A stretch of DNA of 64,000 bases from Rhizobium sp. P38BS-XIX. GTDB taxonomy: Bacteria > Pseudomonadota > Alphaproteobacteria > Rhizobiales > Rhizobiaceae. The first letter of the stretch is position 1. Each line of letters starts with the position of its first letter. The DNA lies in the NCBI RefSeq assembly GCF_012641435.1, contig NZ_JABAIJ010000004.1:102428-166427 (forward strand), read 5' to 3'. The notes beneath the pieces are model-generated. The model was not told the DNA's origin. It did not search any database and saw only the letters and a list, made by a program, of their open reading frames with translations. Of the stretch, positions 25,185 to 34,208 are shown piece by piece. The position numbers and the translations under genes were made by a program.

Positions 25185-25249
25185 CCTCTGTCGGCGCGAT
25201 GTCGGAAAAGGTCCGACATCGTGAAAGCGCCGACGGCTCTCACCAGAGG
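25185..25249 (-). promoter_or_regulatory. Structured 5' leader of terC (candidate cis-regulatory RNA)
   Basis: Three perfect complementary pairs nest inside each other: CCTCTG/CAGAGG (25185-25190 with 25244-25249), GTCGGCGC/GCGCCGAC (25190-25197 with 25227-25234) and GATGTCGG/CCGACATC (25198-25205 with 25213-25220). Relatives of this transporter are often controlled by Mn-sensing yybP-ykoY riboswitches. I do not see a clear match to that consensus, so the class is open. Confidence 0.55.
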
Positions 25250-25328
25250 GGCCCGGACCAGCGGGTTGGACCCTAGCTGGGAAGGCAGACATATGGTTTC
25301 AAGAGGCGGGATAGAATTTGCCGTCGAT

Positions 25329-26045
25329 CTAGGCGTCGGTCCGGCCGATATGGATGCTGTAGACGCTTGCCCGCTCCTGAGCGACGAAATCGGTAAGCGT
25401 GGTGGGGACGTCGACCTGCGTGCTATGCCGCGCAAGAATGCGAAAGCCCTTGGGAAGGGACGTTGCGATGCGATCGATGATTTTCTCGTAATCGACGACG
25501 AGCAATTCCCGGCCGACCATGAGGTCGAAGAGCGCGGGATTGGCGATCGCCTGCTCATTCTCGCAGAACCAGAACGATGAGATGGTCAGATCCGGCCTGT
25601 CACCGATTTGCGTCGGCAAGTCTTTTCGCTCGAACCGGAAGCGGCCCGGCAGCCTGGCGGCTGCCATTAGTTCCCTGGCAAGCGACAGTTGATGTTCGGA
25701 TGTGTCCAATCCGCAGAGATCAAGCTCCGGATTGTCGGCGAGATAGGCAAAGGCGAGGCTGAAAGCGCCTGAGCCGCAGCCAAGATCGCAGACGCTTCGG
25801 TAGGTGTGGATGGTTCCCCTGAGATGGGTGAGCGCCTGCAGGCACTTTAACGAGTTGCGCATTCCAAACGCGCGCGTAAAGGCGTCGGCAAAGCGGCTAT
25901 AATCGAAAATCTCGATCTGCCGCCGGCTTTCCACCGCATTTCGCAAGGCGATGGAGTCGTCGCTGGGGTGATAAAGGTGATTGCACCTGAGCAAGGTTTC
26001 GGCAAATTCCTCCAGATGCAGCGTTTCAATGTCCGTCAATCCCAT
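25329..26045 (-). CDS. Class I SAM-dependent methyltransferase
   Basis: The 238-residue protein has motif I SVCDLGCGSGAFSLAFAYL at about 84-101, followed by DLCGLDTSEHQL (acidic loop) and DLTISSFWFCENEQ. The N-terminal 70 residues are helical and lack known motifs. The substrate is unknown. It stands alone on the minus strand, upstream of the terC leader. Confidence 0.75.
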   Translation of the reverse strand: MGLTDIETLHLEEFAETLLRCNHLYHPSDDSIALRNAVESRRQIEIFDYSRFADAFTRAFGMRNSLKCLQALTHLRGTIHTYRSVCDLGCGSGAFSLAFAYLADNPELDLCGLDTSEHQLSLARELMAAARLPGRFRFERKDLPTQIGDRPDLTISSFWFCENEQAIANPALFDLMVGRELLVVDYEKIIDRIATSLPKGFRILARHSTQVDVPTTLTDFVAQERASVYSIHIGRTDA

Positions 26046-26173
26046 GAAAACCCGTCCTCGCTCGGGGTGTACTCGTGGGCATGATTGGAAGGTGTGCGAG
26101 GGGTGAAAGCAAGCCTCTGTCGTGACTGCCGATGCATATTAGTATTTCTCTATTTTCCAAGGTGGCTGCGAGG

Positions 26174-26653
26174 TCAGCCATGCGCTGAAGGCACGGGAAA
26201 TCCTTCGAAGGTTTTCAACGTGTCGAGGACGATCGATGTCTTGACATGCTGCACGGACTCGTGCGGCAGCAATACGTCGTTGACGAAGCGCGAAAGGCCG
26301 GCAAGTCCCCTGGTCGCGACCTTGAGATGATAGTCCATTTCGCCGGTCAGAGCATAGGCTTCCAGCACCTCCGGCAGGCCGTTGATCAGCTGCGAGAACC
26401 GCCGGGCATTGTCCCTGTTGTGCGTGGCAAGCGTCACCGAAATGACGACGAGCATATCAAGCCCGAGTTTCTGCCGATCGAGATTGGCTTGGTAGCCTTT
26501 GATATAGCCCTCCGTCTCCAGCCGCGTGCGACGGCGTGAACATTGCGAAGGAGAAAGCGCAATGCGATCGCCAAGCTCGTTGTTGGTCAGCCGTCCGTCC
26601 TTCTGCAGCTCTTCGAGAAGACGCAGATCCAATTTGTCGAGAGGCTCTTCCAT
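26174..26653 (-). CDS. Lrp/AsnC-family regulator of the tyrosine operon
   Basis: This 159-residue protein has an N-terminal HTH (DLRLLEELQKDGRLTNNELGDRIALSPSQCSRRRTRLE) and a RAM ligand-binding domain (ALTGEMDYHLKVATRGLAGLSRFVNDVLL). It is divergent from hppD with a symmetrical operator between them, which suggests control of tyrosine degradation, perhaps with an aromatic amino acid as effector. Confidence 0.88.
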   Translation of the reverse strand: MEEPLDKLDLRLLEELQKDGRLTNNELGDRIALSPSQCSRRRTRLETEGYIKGYQANLDRQKLGLDMLVVISVTLATHNRDNARRFSQLINGLPEVLEAYALTGEMDYHLKVATRGLAGLSRFVNDVLLPHESVQHVKTSIVLDTLKTFEGFPVPSAHG

Positions 26654-26694
26654 CGCATAAAACCTTTAAAGTACTCACGGATCGTGCGTAATAT

Positions 26695-26718
26695 TTGCAA
26701 TTAACAGCTATAATGCAA
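26695..26718. promoter_or_regulatory. Operator/promoter between the Lrp gene and hppD
   Basis: The inverted arms TTGCA (26696-26700 region) and TGCAA (26714-26718) flank a partly symmetrical core. TATAAT (26709-26714) overlaps the right arm, with no good -35 box upstream. That is the expected layout for an activator-dependent hppD promoter. Confidence 0.5.
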
Positions 26719-26783
26719 GCACTTTGCGTGATTTTTGAGCCATACTTTGCATCATGAGAATACCGTCTTCTGAGGAGGAGAAA

Positions 26784-27896
26784 ATGGGTCCTTTTCCGCA
26801 TGATGCGCCGCCATCCGAAATCACCGCCGATAACCCGGCCGGCACCGACGGCTTCGAATTCGTCGAATTCGCTCATCCCGAGCCGGACAAGCTGCGCGAA
26901 CTCTTTTCCCGCATGGGCTATGTCACGGTTGCCAGGCATCGCACCAAGGACATTACCGTCTGGCGCCAGGGTGACATCAATTACATCCTGAACGCCGAGG
27001 CCGGCAGTCATGCAGCCCGTTTCATCAAGGATCACGGTCCGGCAGCGCCGTCGATGGCTTGGCGTGTGGTCGATGCCGCACATGCGTTCCAGCATGCCAT
27101 TTCCAAGGGCGCCGTGGCCTACGAGGGTCATGACAAGACCCTCGACGTTCCCGCAATCGTGGGCATCGGCGGCTCGCTGCTTTATTTTATTGAGACTTAC
27201 GGCAAGAAGGGATCCGCCTACGATGCCGAGTTCGATTGGATCGGCGAGCGTGACCCGCGTCCGCAGGGCGTCGGCTTCTATTATCTCGACCATCTCACTC
27301 ACAATGTCTTTCGCGGCAACATGGACAAGTGGTGGGACTTCTATCGCGATCTGTTCAACTTCAAGCAGATCCATTTCTTCGATATCGATGGCCGTATTAC
27401 CGGCCTGGTGAGCCGTGCCATCACCTCGCCCTGCGGCAAGATCCGCATTCCGCTGAATGAATCGAAGGACGATACCAGCCAGATCGAGGAGTTCCTGAAA
27501 AAATACAAGGGCGAGGGCATCCAGCACATCGCCGTCGGCACGGACGATATCTACCAGGCAACCGATACGCTCGCCGATCATGGCCTGCGGTTCATGCCCG
27601 GGCCGCCGGAAACCTATTACGATATGTCCTATGCGCGCGTGAACGGGCACGAAGAACCCATCGAACGTATGCGCAAACATGGTATCCTCATTGACGGCGA
27701 AGGCGTGGTGAATGGCGGCTTGACGAAGATCCTGCTGCAGATCTTTTCCAAGACCGTGATAGGGCCGATCTTCTTCGAGTTCATCCAGCGCAAGGGTGAC
27801 GAAGGCTTCGGCGAGGGAAATTTCCGCGCGCTGTTCGAGTCGATCGAGGCCGACCAGATCAAGCGCGGCGTCATCGGCACCGCAGCTGCCGAGTAA
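26784..27896 (+). CDS. hppD: 4-Hydroxyphenylpyruvate dioxygenase
   Basis: The 370-residue enzyme converts 4-hydroxyphenylpyruvate to homogentisate. It has two vicinal-oxygen-chelate halves. Metal-ligand regions are seen in YLDHLTHNV and [11 protein letters not shown], and the C-terminus has [35 protein letters not shown] lies directly before ATG 26784, so this start is preferred over 26754. It heads a catabolic operon with hmgA, fahA and maiA. Confidence 0.96.
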   Translation: MGPFPHDAPPSEITADNPAGTDGFEFVEFAHPEPDKLRELFSRMGYVTVARHRTKDITVWRQGDINYILNAEAGSHAARFIKDHGPAAPSMAWRVVDAAHAFQHAISKGAVAYEGHDKTLDVPAIVGIGGSLLYFIETYGKKGSAYDAEFDWIGERDPRPQGVGFYYLDHLTHNVFRGNMDKWWDFYRDLFNFKQIHFFDIDGRITGLVSRAITSPCGKIRIPLNESKDDTSQIEEFLKKYKGEGIQHIAVGTDDIYQATDTLADHGLRFMPGPPETYYDMSYARVNGHEEPIERMRKHGILIDGEGVVNGGLTKILLQIFSKTVIGPIFFEFIQRKGDEGFGEGNFRALFESIEADQIKRGVIGTAAAE

Positions 27897-27957
27897 ATCC
27901 TTCGGGCGGCTCCGCCAGAACGCGGGGCCGCCTTCAGCCCTTGGGAGGAGGGGAGTT

Positions 27958-29319
27958 ATGGATCAGACGATATCCGGGAGAGCCGAGAGCCAGACTTCCG
28001 CGGCCGAGGCGCTGAATTACATGCCGGGCTTCGGCAACGATTTTGAAACGGAGGCGCTTCCCGGCGCCCTGCCGCAGGGACAAAACAGCCCCCAGAAATG
28101 CAATTACGGCCTTTATGCCGAGCAGCTTTCCGGCTCACCCTTCACGGCTCCGCGCGGAACGAATGAGCGGTCCTGGCTGTACCGCATTCGCCCGAGCGTG
28201 CGCCACACGCGCCGTTTTTCCAATGCGTCGTATCCGCTCTGGAAATCCGCTCCATGTCTTGACGATCATTCGCTGCCGCTTGGGCAGCTGCGCTGGGATC
28301 CGCTGCCGGCACCGAGCGAGCGGCTGAATTTTCTGCAAGGGATCCGCACGATGACCACCGGCGGCGATGTCCTGACGCAAACAGGCATGGCAGCCCACGC
28401 CTATATCTTCAACGACGACATGGTCGACGACTATTTTTTCGATGCCGATGGGGAGCTGCTCGTCGTTCCCCAGGTCGGTGGCATTCGCGTGTCTACGGAA
28501 ATGGGGATCATGGACGTCGAGCCGCTGGAGATCTGCGTCATCCCGCGCGGGATGATGTTCAAGGTGACACGCAAGGGCGAAGGGGAGGTCTGGCGCGGTT
28601 ATATCTGCGAAAATTACGGCGCGAAGTTCACGCTGCCGGAGCGCGGGCCGATCGGCGCCAATTGCCTTGCCAATCCGCGTGATTTCAAAACCCCCGTTGC
28701 CGCCTTCGAGGACAAGGAGACACCCTGCCGGGTGCACGTCAAATGGTGTGGCAAATTCTATGTGACGGACATCGGTCACTCGCCGCTCGACGTCGTTGCC
28801 TGGCATGGCAACTATAGTCCTTACAAATACGACTTGCGGACCTTTTCTCCCGTCGGCGCGATCCTGTTCGACCACCCCGATCCGTCGATCTTCACCGTGC
28901 TGACGGCGCCGACCGAAAGTGCCGGGACGGCAAACGTCGATTTCGTCATCTTCCCGCCGCGCTGGCTCGTTGCCGAACATACGTTCCGGCCGCCCTGGTA
29001 CCATCGCAACATCATGAGCGAGTTCATGGGTCTCATCCACGGCCAATATGATGCCAAGGAAAAGGGTTTCGTGCCCGGGGGTATCAGCCTCCATAACATG
29101 ATGCTCCCGCATGGGCCGGATGCGTCCGGTTTCGAGAAGGCGTCGAATTCCGAATTGAAGCCGGTCAAGCTCGATCACACCATGGCCTTCATGTTCGAAA
29201 CCCGCTTTCCGCAGCAGTTGACCAAGTATGCGGCCGAGCTGGAAACGCTGCAGGATGACTATCTGGAATGCTGGGATGGTCTGGAGCGTCGCTTCGACGG
29301 AACGCCCGGTATCAAGTGA
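27958..29319 (+). CDS. hmgA: Homogentisate 1,2-dioxygenase
   Basis: The 453-residue protein opens the homogentisate ring to maleylacetoacetate. Recognisable parts are [33 protein letters not shown], and the C-terminal metal-binding cupin part with [23 protein letters not shown] and MMLPHGPD. A strong GGAGGAGGGGAG precedes the ATG. It starts 61 bases after hppD. Confidence 0.97.
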   Translation: MDQTISGRAESQTSAAEALNYMPGFGNDFETEALPGALPQGQNSPQKCNYGLYAEQLSGSPFTAPRGTNERSWLYRIRPSVRHTRRFSNASYPLWKSAPCLDDHSLPLGQLRWDPLPAPSERLNFLQGIRTMTTGGDVLTQTGMAAHAYIFNDDMVDDYFFDADGELLVVPQVGGIRVSTEMGIMDVEPLEICVIPRGMMFKVTRKGEGEVWRGYICENYGAKFTLPERGPIGANCLANPRDFKTPVAAFEDKETPCRVHVKWCGKFYVTDIGHSPLDVVAWHGNYSPYKYDLRTFSPVGAILFDHPDPSIFTVLTAPTESAGTANVDFVIFPPRWLVAEHTFRPPWYHRNIMSEFMGLIHGQYDAKEKGFVPGGISLHNMMLPHGPDASGFEKASNSELKPVKLDHTMAFMFETRFPQQLTKYAAELETLQDDYLECWDGLERRFDGTPGIK

Positions 29320-29356
29320 CCATTGGCCAGACAGTGTCTGAGATCGGAGTGGGACT

Positions 29357-30382
29357 ATGAAGCTTGCGACCCTGAAGGACTCGACCCGAGACGGCCGGCT
29401 TGTCGTCGTCTCGCGCGATTTAACAAGATGTTCGGAAGTCGGTCACATCGCACGTACACTGCAGGCGGCTCTCGACGATTGGGATCACGTGGCGCCGCGG
29501 CTCGCCCTGATCGCGCAAGGCATTGAAACCGGTGCGCAGCCGACCATCCGATTTCATGAGCACGATGCCGCCTCGCCGCTGCCGCGCGCCTATCAGTCGG
29601 CCGACGGTTCGGCCTACGTCAATCATGTCGAGCTCGTGCGCAAGGCGCGCAATGCCGAGATGCCGGCAAGCTTCTGGGTCGATCCCTTGATGTATCAGGG
29701 AGGCTCGGATGTCTTCCTTGCACCTCGCGATCCGATCCTTGCCGCCGATGAAGCCCATGGCATTGATATGGAGGGAGAAGTTGCCGTTGTTGTCGGCGAT
29801 GTTGCGATGGGCGCCAGTCCCCAGGTCGCAAGGCAGGCCATCAAGCTGGTGATGTTGGTCAATGATGTATCGTTGCGGGGTCTTATCCCGGCCGAGTTGG
29901 CAAAGGGGTTCGGCTTCTTCCAGTCCAAGCCGGCATCGGCGTTCTCGCCGGTCGCGGTCACGCCTGACGATCTTGGGGAGGCATGGGATGGCGGCAAGCT
30001 GCATCTGCCGCTTCTGGTCGCGGTCAACGGCAAGCCTTTCGGCAAGGCAAATGCCGGCATCGACATGACCTTCGATTTCGGTCAGCTGATTGCCCATGCC
30101 GCAAGGACGCGCAATCTGGTGGCCGGCAGTATCATCGGCTCGGGTACGGTATCCAACAAGCGCGATGGCGGCCCGGGCAAGCCGATCGAAACCGGGGGCG
30201 ACGGCTATTCCTGCATCGCCGAGATCCGCATGATCGAGACGATCGAAACCGGTTCGCCAAAGACGCAATTCCTGCGCTTCGGAGATCAGGTGCGCATCGA
30301 AATGCAGGATCGAGCCGGGCATTCGATTTTCGGAGCGATCGAGCAAACGGTTGAAAAATACGAAGGGCCGCGGGCGCCATGA
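29357..30382 (+). CDS. fahA: Fumarylacetoacetate hydrolase
   Basis: The 341-residue protein has the FAH fold: FWVDPLMYQGGSDVFLAPRDPI, DMEGEVAVVVGDV with metal-binding acidic residues, NDVSLRGLIPAELAKGFGFFQSKPASAFSPVAVTPDDLG, and GSGTVSNKRDGGPGKPIETGGDGY. It splits fumarylacetoacetate into fumarate and acetoacetate. It overlaps maiA by four bases. Confidence 0.93.
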   Translation: MKLATLKDSTRDGRLVVVSRDLTRCSEVGHIARTLQAALDDWDHVAPRLALIAQGIETGAQPTIRFHEHDAASPLPRAYQSADGSAYVNHVELVRKARNAEMPASFWVDPLMYQGGSDVFLAPRDPILAADEAHGIDMEGEVAVVVGDVAMGASPQVARQAIKLVMLVNDVSLRGLIPAELAKGFGFFQSKPASAFSPVAVTPDDLGEAWDGGKLHLPLLVAVNGKPFGKANAGIDMTFDFGQLIAHAARTRNLVAGSIIGSGTVSNKRDGGPGKPIETGGDGYSCIAEIRMIETIETGSPKTQFLRFGDQVRIEMQDRAGHSIFGAIEQTVEKYEGPRAP

Positions 30383-31011
30383 GCAATGTCGTGCTTTACG
30401 ATTACTGGCGGTCTTCAGCGAGCTACCGCGTTCGCATCGCGCTCAACATGCTCGGGATCGGCTATCGAACGGTGCCGATCGATCTGCTCGACGGTGAGCA
30501 GAAAAACCCGGATTATCTTCAGCTCAATCCGCAAGGCTTCGTGCCGACGCTGGTGATCGACGGGCAGGTCATGACGCAGTCATTGGCAATCATCGAATAT
30601 CTGGCGGAGCGCTGGCCGGAAAGCGGGCTGATGCCGCAGGACGCTGCCGCAAGACAGCAGGTTCGGACTCTATCCTACGCGATCGCCATGGACATCCACC
30701 CGATCTGCAACACGCATGTCGCCGCCTATGTGACGACGATATCGGACAAGGCCGAAGCCCGCGAAGAGTGGATGAAGCACTTCATAGGCATGGGGCTTCA
30801 CAAGCTGGAGGCCATGCTGGGCAAATGCGACGGAGCGTTCAGCCATGGCGACAAGCCGACGATGGCGGACGTCTGCCTTGTGCCGCAAGTCTATAATGCA
30901 CGCCGCTGGGACGTCGATCTGCGCGACCTCAAGCGCATTGTCGCAATCGATGAGCGGTGTGCGGGACTGCCCGGATTTCAGGCCGCGCATCCTGACAGTG
31001 CAAAGCCCTGA
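30379..31011 (+). CDS. maiA: Maleylacetoacetate isomerase
   Basis: The 210-residue glutathione transferase-like protein has YDYWRSSASYRVRIALNMLGI at the N-terminus, the zeta-class motif that includes the catalytic SSxS region, and LNPQGFVPTLVIDGQ. It uses glutathione to isomerise maleylacetoacetate to fumarylacetoacetate. It is the last gene of the operon; its start overlaps the end of fahA. Confidence 0.95.
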   Translation: MSNVVLYDYWRSSASYRVRIALNMLGIGYRTVPIDLLDGEQKNPDYLQLNPQGFVPTLVIDGQVMTQSLAIIEYLAERWPESGLMPQDAAARQQVRTLSYAIAMDIHPICNTHVAAYVTTISDKAEAREEWMKHFIGMGLHKLEAMLGKCDGAFSHGDKPTMADVCLVPQVYNARRWDVDLRDLKRIVAIDERCAGLPGFQAAHPDSAKP

Positions 31012-31222
31012 GACCCTCCATTTGCAGCAATGGTGCGAGGCCAGGGACTAAGGTCGCCGTCGTGCCGAAGGCTCTTATTTAGATGGCGATCATACAATCA
31101 GCATCCCTTAGTGCTTTCGCCTTTGGAATTAAAGGTTGCAGAAAGTCGGCCGTTTTTTATGTGATTGTCATCTGGCTTTTATAAGGGGGAGGAGGAAGTA
31201 ACCAAGACGCTGGGGGTATTCA

Positions 31223-32977
31223 ATGCGTAAACTTCTTCTTTCCATGGTGTCCGCAACCGCGTTGGCAGGGGCAGCCAATGCGGCAACGGTCTATCCGTTG
31301 GACCGGGCAACGGTTCTCGTGGGGTCACCGTTCGATTTCAAGGTCGAGTTCAGCAAGGTCGTGAAGCCGGAAGACGTGAAGATCACGGTGAACGGCGAAA
31401 GCTACGATGCCGTTTTCGGCAAGGCGGCTGATTTCGTCGCCGAAGAAAAGGGCGCCGAAGACAAGGTTCTTGGATCGGCTCTGATCCTGCGTGGCGTCAA
31501 GCTCGCAAAGCCTGGCCAGTATAAGGTCGAGGTGGCCGCCGGTGACGAGAAGAAATCGGTCAACTGGGATGTCTATGGCACGTCGGCGACGCCGAAAGCC
31601 AAGAACATCATCTTCCTGCTCGGCGACGGTCTTTCCGTGGCTCATCGCACCGGTGCGCGCATCATGTCCAAGGGCATGACGGAGGGCAAGGCCAATGGCC
31701 GTCTCGCCATGGACGATATCCCGCCGGTCGCCTTCATCGGCACGTCTTCGACGTCGGCGATCGCGACCGACAGCGCAAACACCATGTCGGCCTACATGAC
31801 CGGCCACAAGTCCGCCGTGAACGCACTCGGTGTCTATGCCGACCGCACGCCGGCGAGCATGGACGATCCGAAGGTCGAAACGATCGGTGAAGCTCTGCGC
31901 CGCACCGGCAAGAAGTCGCTCGGCATCGTCACCACGGCCGAAGTCGAGGATGCGACGCCGGCAGCGCTCGTGTCCCACACCCGCAAGCGCGGCGACAAGG
32001 CTGAAATCGTCGGCATGATGTATGACGTCAAGCCGGACGTCCTGCTCGGCGGCGGCTCGGCCTATTTCCTGTCGAAGAGCGTTCCGGGCTCCAAGCGTAA
32101 AGACGACAAGGATTATATCGCGCTCTTCAAGGACGCCGGCTATGCCGTTGCGACCGACAAGAACGAACTGGCGACGGCTGCAGGCTCGAACCAGGACAAG
32201 CTGCTCGGTCTCTTCCACACCGGCAATCTCGACGTCACGCTCGACCGCGAATTCCTGAAGAAGGGCACCGTCGACAAATTCCCGAACCAGCCGGGCCTCG
32301 TCGACATGACCAAGGTTGCACTCGACAAGCTCGCGAAGAACCCCGAAGGCTTCTTCCTCGTGGTCGAAGGCGCTTCGATCGACAAGATGAGCCATCCGCT
32401 CGATTGGGATCGCGCTCTGGTCGAAACCATCGAGTTCGACAAGGCCGTGGCCGTTGCCCGCGAATTCCAGGACAAGAACCCAGACACGCTGATCGTCGTC
32501 ACCGGCGACCACACGCATGGCGTCTCGATTATCGGCACTGTCGACGACAATAAACCCGGCACCGAAATGCGCGAGAAGGTCGGCACCTATGCGGCGGCCG
32601 GCTTCCCGAACTACGAAGACAAGGATGGCGACGGCTATCCGGACCGCGTCGACGTTTCGCGTCGTCTGTTCATGGCTGCCAACAACGGCCCTGACCACTA
32701 CGAGACCTTCCGTCCGAAGCTCGACGGTCCTTTCGTTCCGGCGATCCAGAACGAGAAGAAGGAATATGTCGCCAATCAAGCCTACAAGGACGTGCCGGGT
32801 GCCGTTTTCGTAGAAGGCAACATTCCGCGGGACGAAGACAGCGGCGTTCATGCCGTGGACGATATCGTCCTGCAGGCAGCAGGCCCTGGCGCCGAAGGTT
32901 TCCGCGGCTACATGGAGCAGAGCGACGTCTACCGCGTGCTCGCCGATACCTTCGCGCTCGGCACCGAGAAAATGTAA
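31223..32977 (+). CDS. Periplasmic alkaline phosphatase (PhoA-like)
   Basis: The 584-residue protein has a signal peptide (about 1-20, ending AGAANA) and an N-terminal beta domain (about 25-115). The phosphatase domain has FLLGDG (D135), ATDSANT with the nucleophile Ser at 184, and GDHTHG near 433. An EF-hand-like KDGDGYPDRVD loop lies near 470. It probably releases phosphate from esters outside the cell and needs metal ions. A purine-rich GGGGGAGGAGG sequence lies about 25 bases upstream of the ATG. I see no good Pho box. Confidence 0.88.
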   Translation: MRKLLLSMVSATALAGAANAATVYPLDRATVLVGSPFDFKVEFSKVVKPEDVKITVNGESYDAVFGKAADFVAEEKGAEDKVLGSALILRGVKLAKPGQYKVEVAAGDEKKSVNWDVYGTSATPKAKNIIFLLGDGLSVAHRTGARIMSKGMTEGKANGRLAMDDIPPVAFIGTSSTSAIATDSANTMSAYMTGHKSAVNALGVYADRTPASMDDPKVETIGEALRRTGKKSLGIVTTAEVEDATPAALVSHTRKRGDKAEIVGMMYDVKPDVLLGGGSAYFLSKSVPGSKRKDDKDYIALFKDAGYAVATDKNELATAAGSNQDKLLGLFHTGNLDVTLDREFLKKGTVDKFPNQPGLVDMTKVALDKLAKNPEGFFLVVEGASIDKMSHPLDWDRALVETIEFDKAVAVAREFQDKNPDTLIVVTGDHTHGVSIIGTVDDNKPGTEMREKVGTYAAAGFPNYEDKDGDGYPDRVDVSRRLFMAANNGPDHYETFRPKLDGPFVPAIQNEKKEYVANQAYKDVPGAVFVEGNIPRDEDSGVHAVDDIVLQAAGPGAEGFRGYMEQSDVYRVLADTFALGTEKM

Positions 32978-33048
32978 ATTTCGCCTCGTCGGCGAATGTG
33001 GCCAGGCGGCTTTCGGTCGCCTGTCCATCCTTATTTTCAGGGGTTTCC

Positions 33049-33513
33049 ATGTCTCACATCAGGACCGGTCTTATCCGTCGCCGGACGCTGCTCACCGTTG
33101 CGGCCATGCTGCCGGCAATGGCGATTGCGACGCGGACAAACGCTGCCGAAAAGCTCGGCTTCAATGAACTTTATAAGAGTTTCGGCCCGCTCGGGCTCCA
33201 ATTCTCCGACAAGGTGAAGGAGCTGAACGGCAAGGATGTGGCCATCAATGGCTTCATGGCGCCGCCGCTGAAGGCGGAGGCTGCCTTTTTCGTGCTGACG
33301 GAAATTCCGATGTCGCTCTGCCCGTTCTGCTCGTCCGATGCCGATTGGCCCGACAACATCATGGTCGTCTATCTCTCCGCCAAGCAGACCTTCGTTCAGT
33401 TCAACGCGCCGATTGTCGCAAAGGGCGTGCTGGAATACGGCTCCTGGACCGATCCGGAAACCGGCTTCATCAGCCAATTGCGTCTTCGGGACGCTTCGTT
33501 CAGGACTGTTTGA
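33049..33513 (+). CDS. Small secreted protein (DUF3299-like)
   Basis: This 154-residue protein has a twin-arginine-like signal (RRRTLLTVAAMLPAMAIA) and a mature domain with NGKDVAINGFMAPPL and LCPFCSSDADWPDN, including a CxxC pair. The pattern resembles DUF3299, a family often near LolCDE-like ABC systems. A substrate- or metal-binding role with the following ABC genes is inferred. The next gene starts six bases later. Confidence 0.55.
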   Translation: MSHIRTGLIRRRTLLTVAAMLPAMAIATRTNAAEKLGFNELYKSFGPLGLQFSDKVKELNGKDVAINGFMAPPLKAEAAFFVLTEIPMSLCPFCSSDADWPDNIMVVYLSAKQTFVQFNAPIVAKGVLEYGSWTDPETGFISQLRLRDASFRTV

Positions 33514-33518
33514 TCTCC

Positions 33519-34208
33519 ATGCTTGCGCTTGATATCTCCGGACTTGAGATGCAGTTTCCGGGCCTCGCCACGCCGGTGCTTTCCGTCGCGCGCTTCCACT
33601 TGCCCGCACGCGGTCGGTTGGCGATCACAGGAGCGTCCGGTTCCGGCAAGAGCACCTTCGTCAATGCGATCACCGGTCTCGAAACGGTCACGCGAGGCGG
33701 TATTTCCTGGAGCGGCACCGAGATTACGCGTCTTTCCGCCGGGAAGCGCGATGCGTTTCGCGCGCGCAACATTGGTCTTGTCATGCAGGACTTTCACCTT
33801 TTTCCCGGCCTGTCCGCCGTCGAGAACGTCGTCCTTCCGGTGCGGTTGGCGCGTCGTCTGACGTCGGCTGAGCGCGAGCGGGCTCTTCTGCTGTTGTCGA
33901 TGACTGGTATTGCCCGACCCAAGCAGAAGATCGAAACGCTGTCCCGGGGCGAGATGCAGCGCGTTGCCGTTGCACGTGCGCTCTTGCAGCGCCCGGGCGT
34001 CATCGTGGCCGACGAGCCGACGGCCAGCCTCGATCGTCAGGCGGGCAACGAGGTTGCGGAACTTCTTCTGCAGCTCGCAACGGAAGAGGGGGCAACCCTC
34101 GTCGTCGTCACGCACGACCCAGCACTTGCCGAGCGTCTCGAACGTCGTATTCGCCTGACAAGTGGCCGCATCGAGGAAGACAGCGACGAGAGGGTTGCCG
34201 CGCAATGA
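33519..34208 (+). CDS. ABC transporter ATP-binding protein (LolD/MacB type)
   Basis: The 229-residue ATPase has Walker A GASGSGKST, the signature LSRGEMQRVAVARAL and Walker B GVIVADEPTASLD. It overlaps the permease gene by four bases and works with it. LolD-type ATPases serve lipoprotein release or export systems. Confidence 0.9.
   Translation: MLALDISGLEMQFPGLATPVLSVARFHLPARGRLAITGASGSGKSTFVNAITGLETVTRGGISWSGTEITRLSAGKRDAFRARNIGLVMQDFHLFPGLSAVENVVLPVRLARRLTSAERERALLLLSMTGIARPKQKIETLSRGEMQRVAVARALLQRPGVIVADEPTASLDRQAGNEVAELLLQLATEEGATLVVVTHDPALAERLERRIRLTSGRIEEDSDERVAAQ

Noticed and set aside
24372..25580. Long plus-strand open frame opposite terC
   Set aside because: A shadow of the membrane protein; charged and repetitive with no domain.
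31160..31190. Pho box before the alkaline phosphatase
   Set aside because: One TGTCAT half-site is present but no second half at the right spacing.
31325..33028. Long minus-strand open frame opposite the alkaline phosphatase (567 codons)
   Set aside because: The phosphatase on the plus strand has all family motifs; the opposite frame has none.
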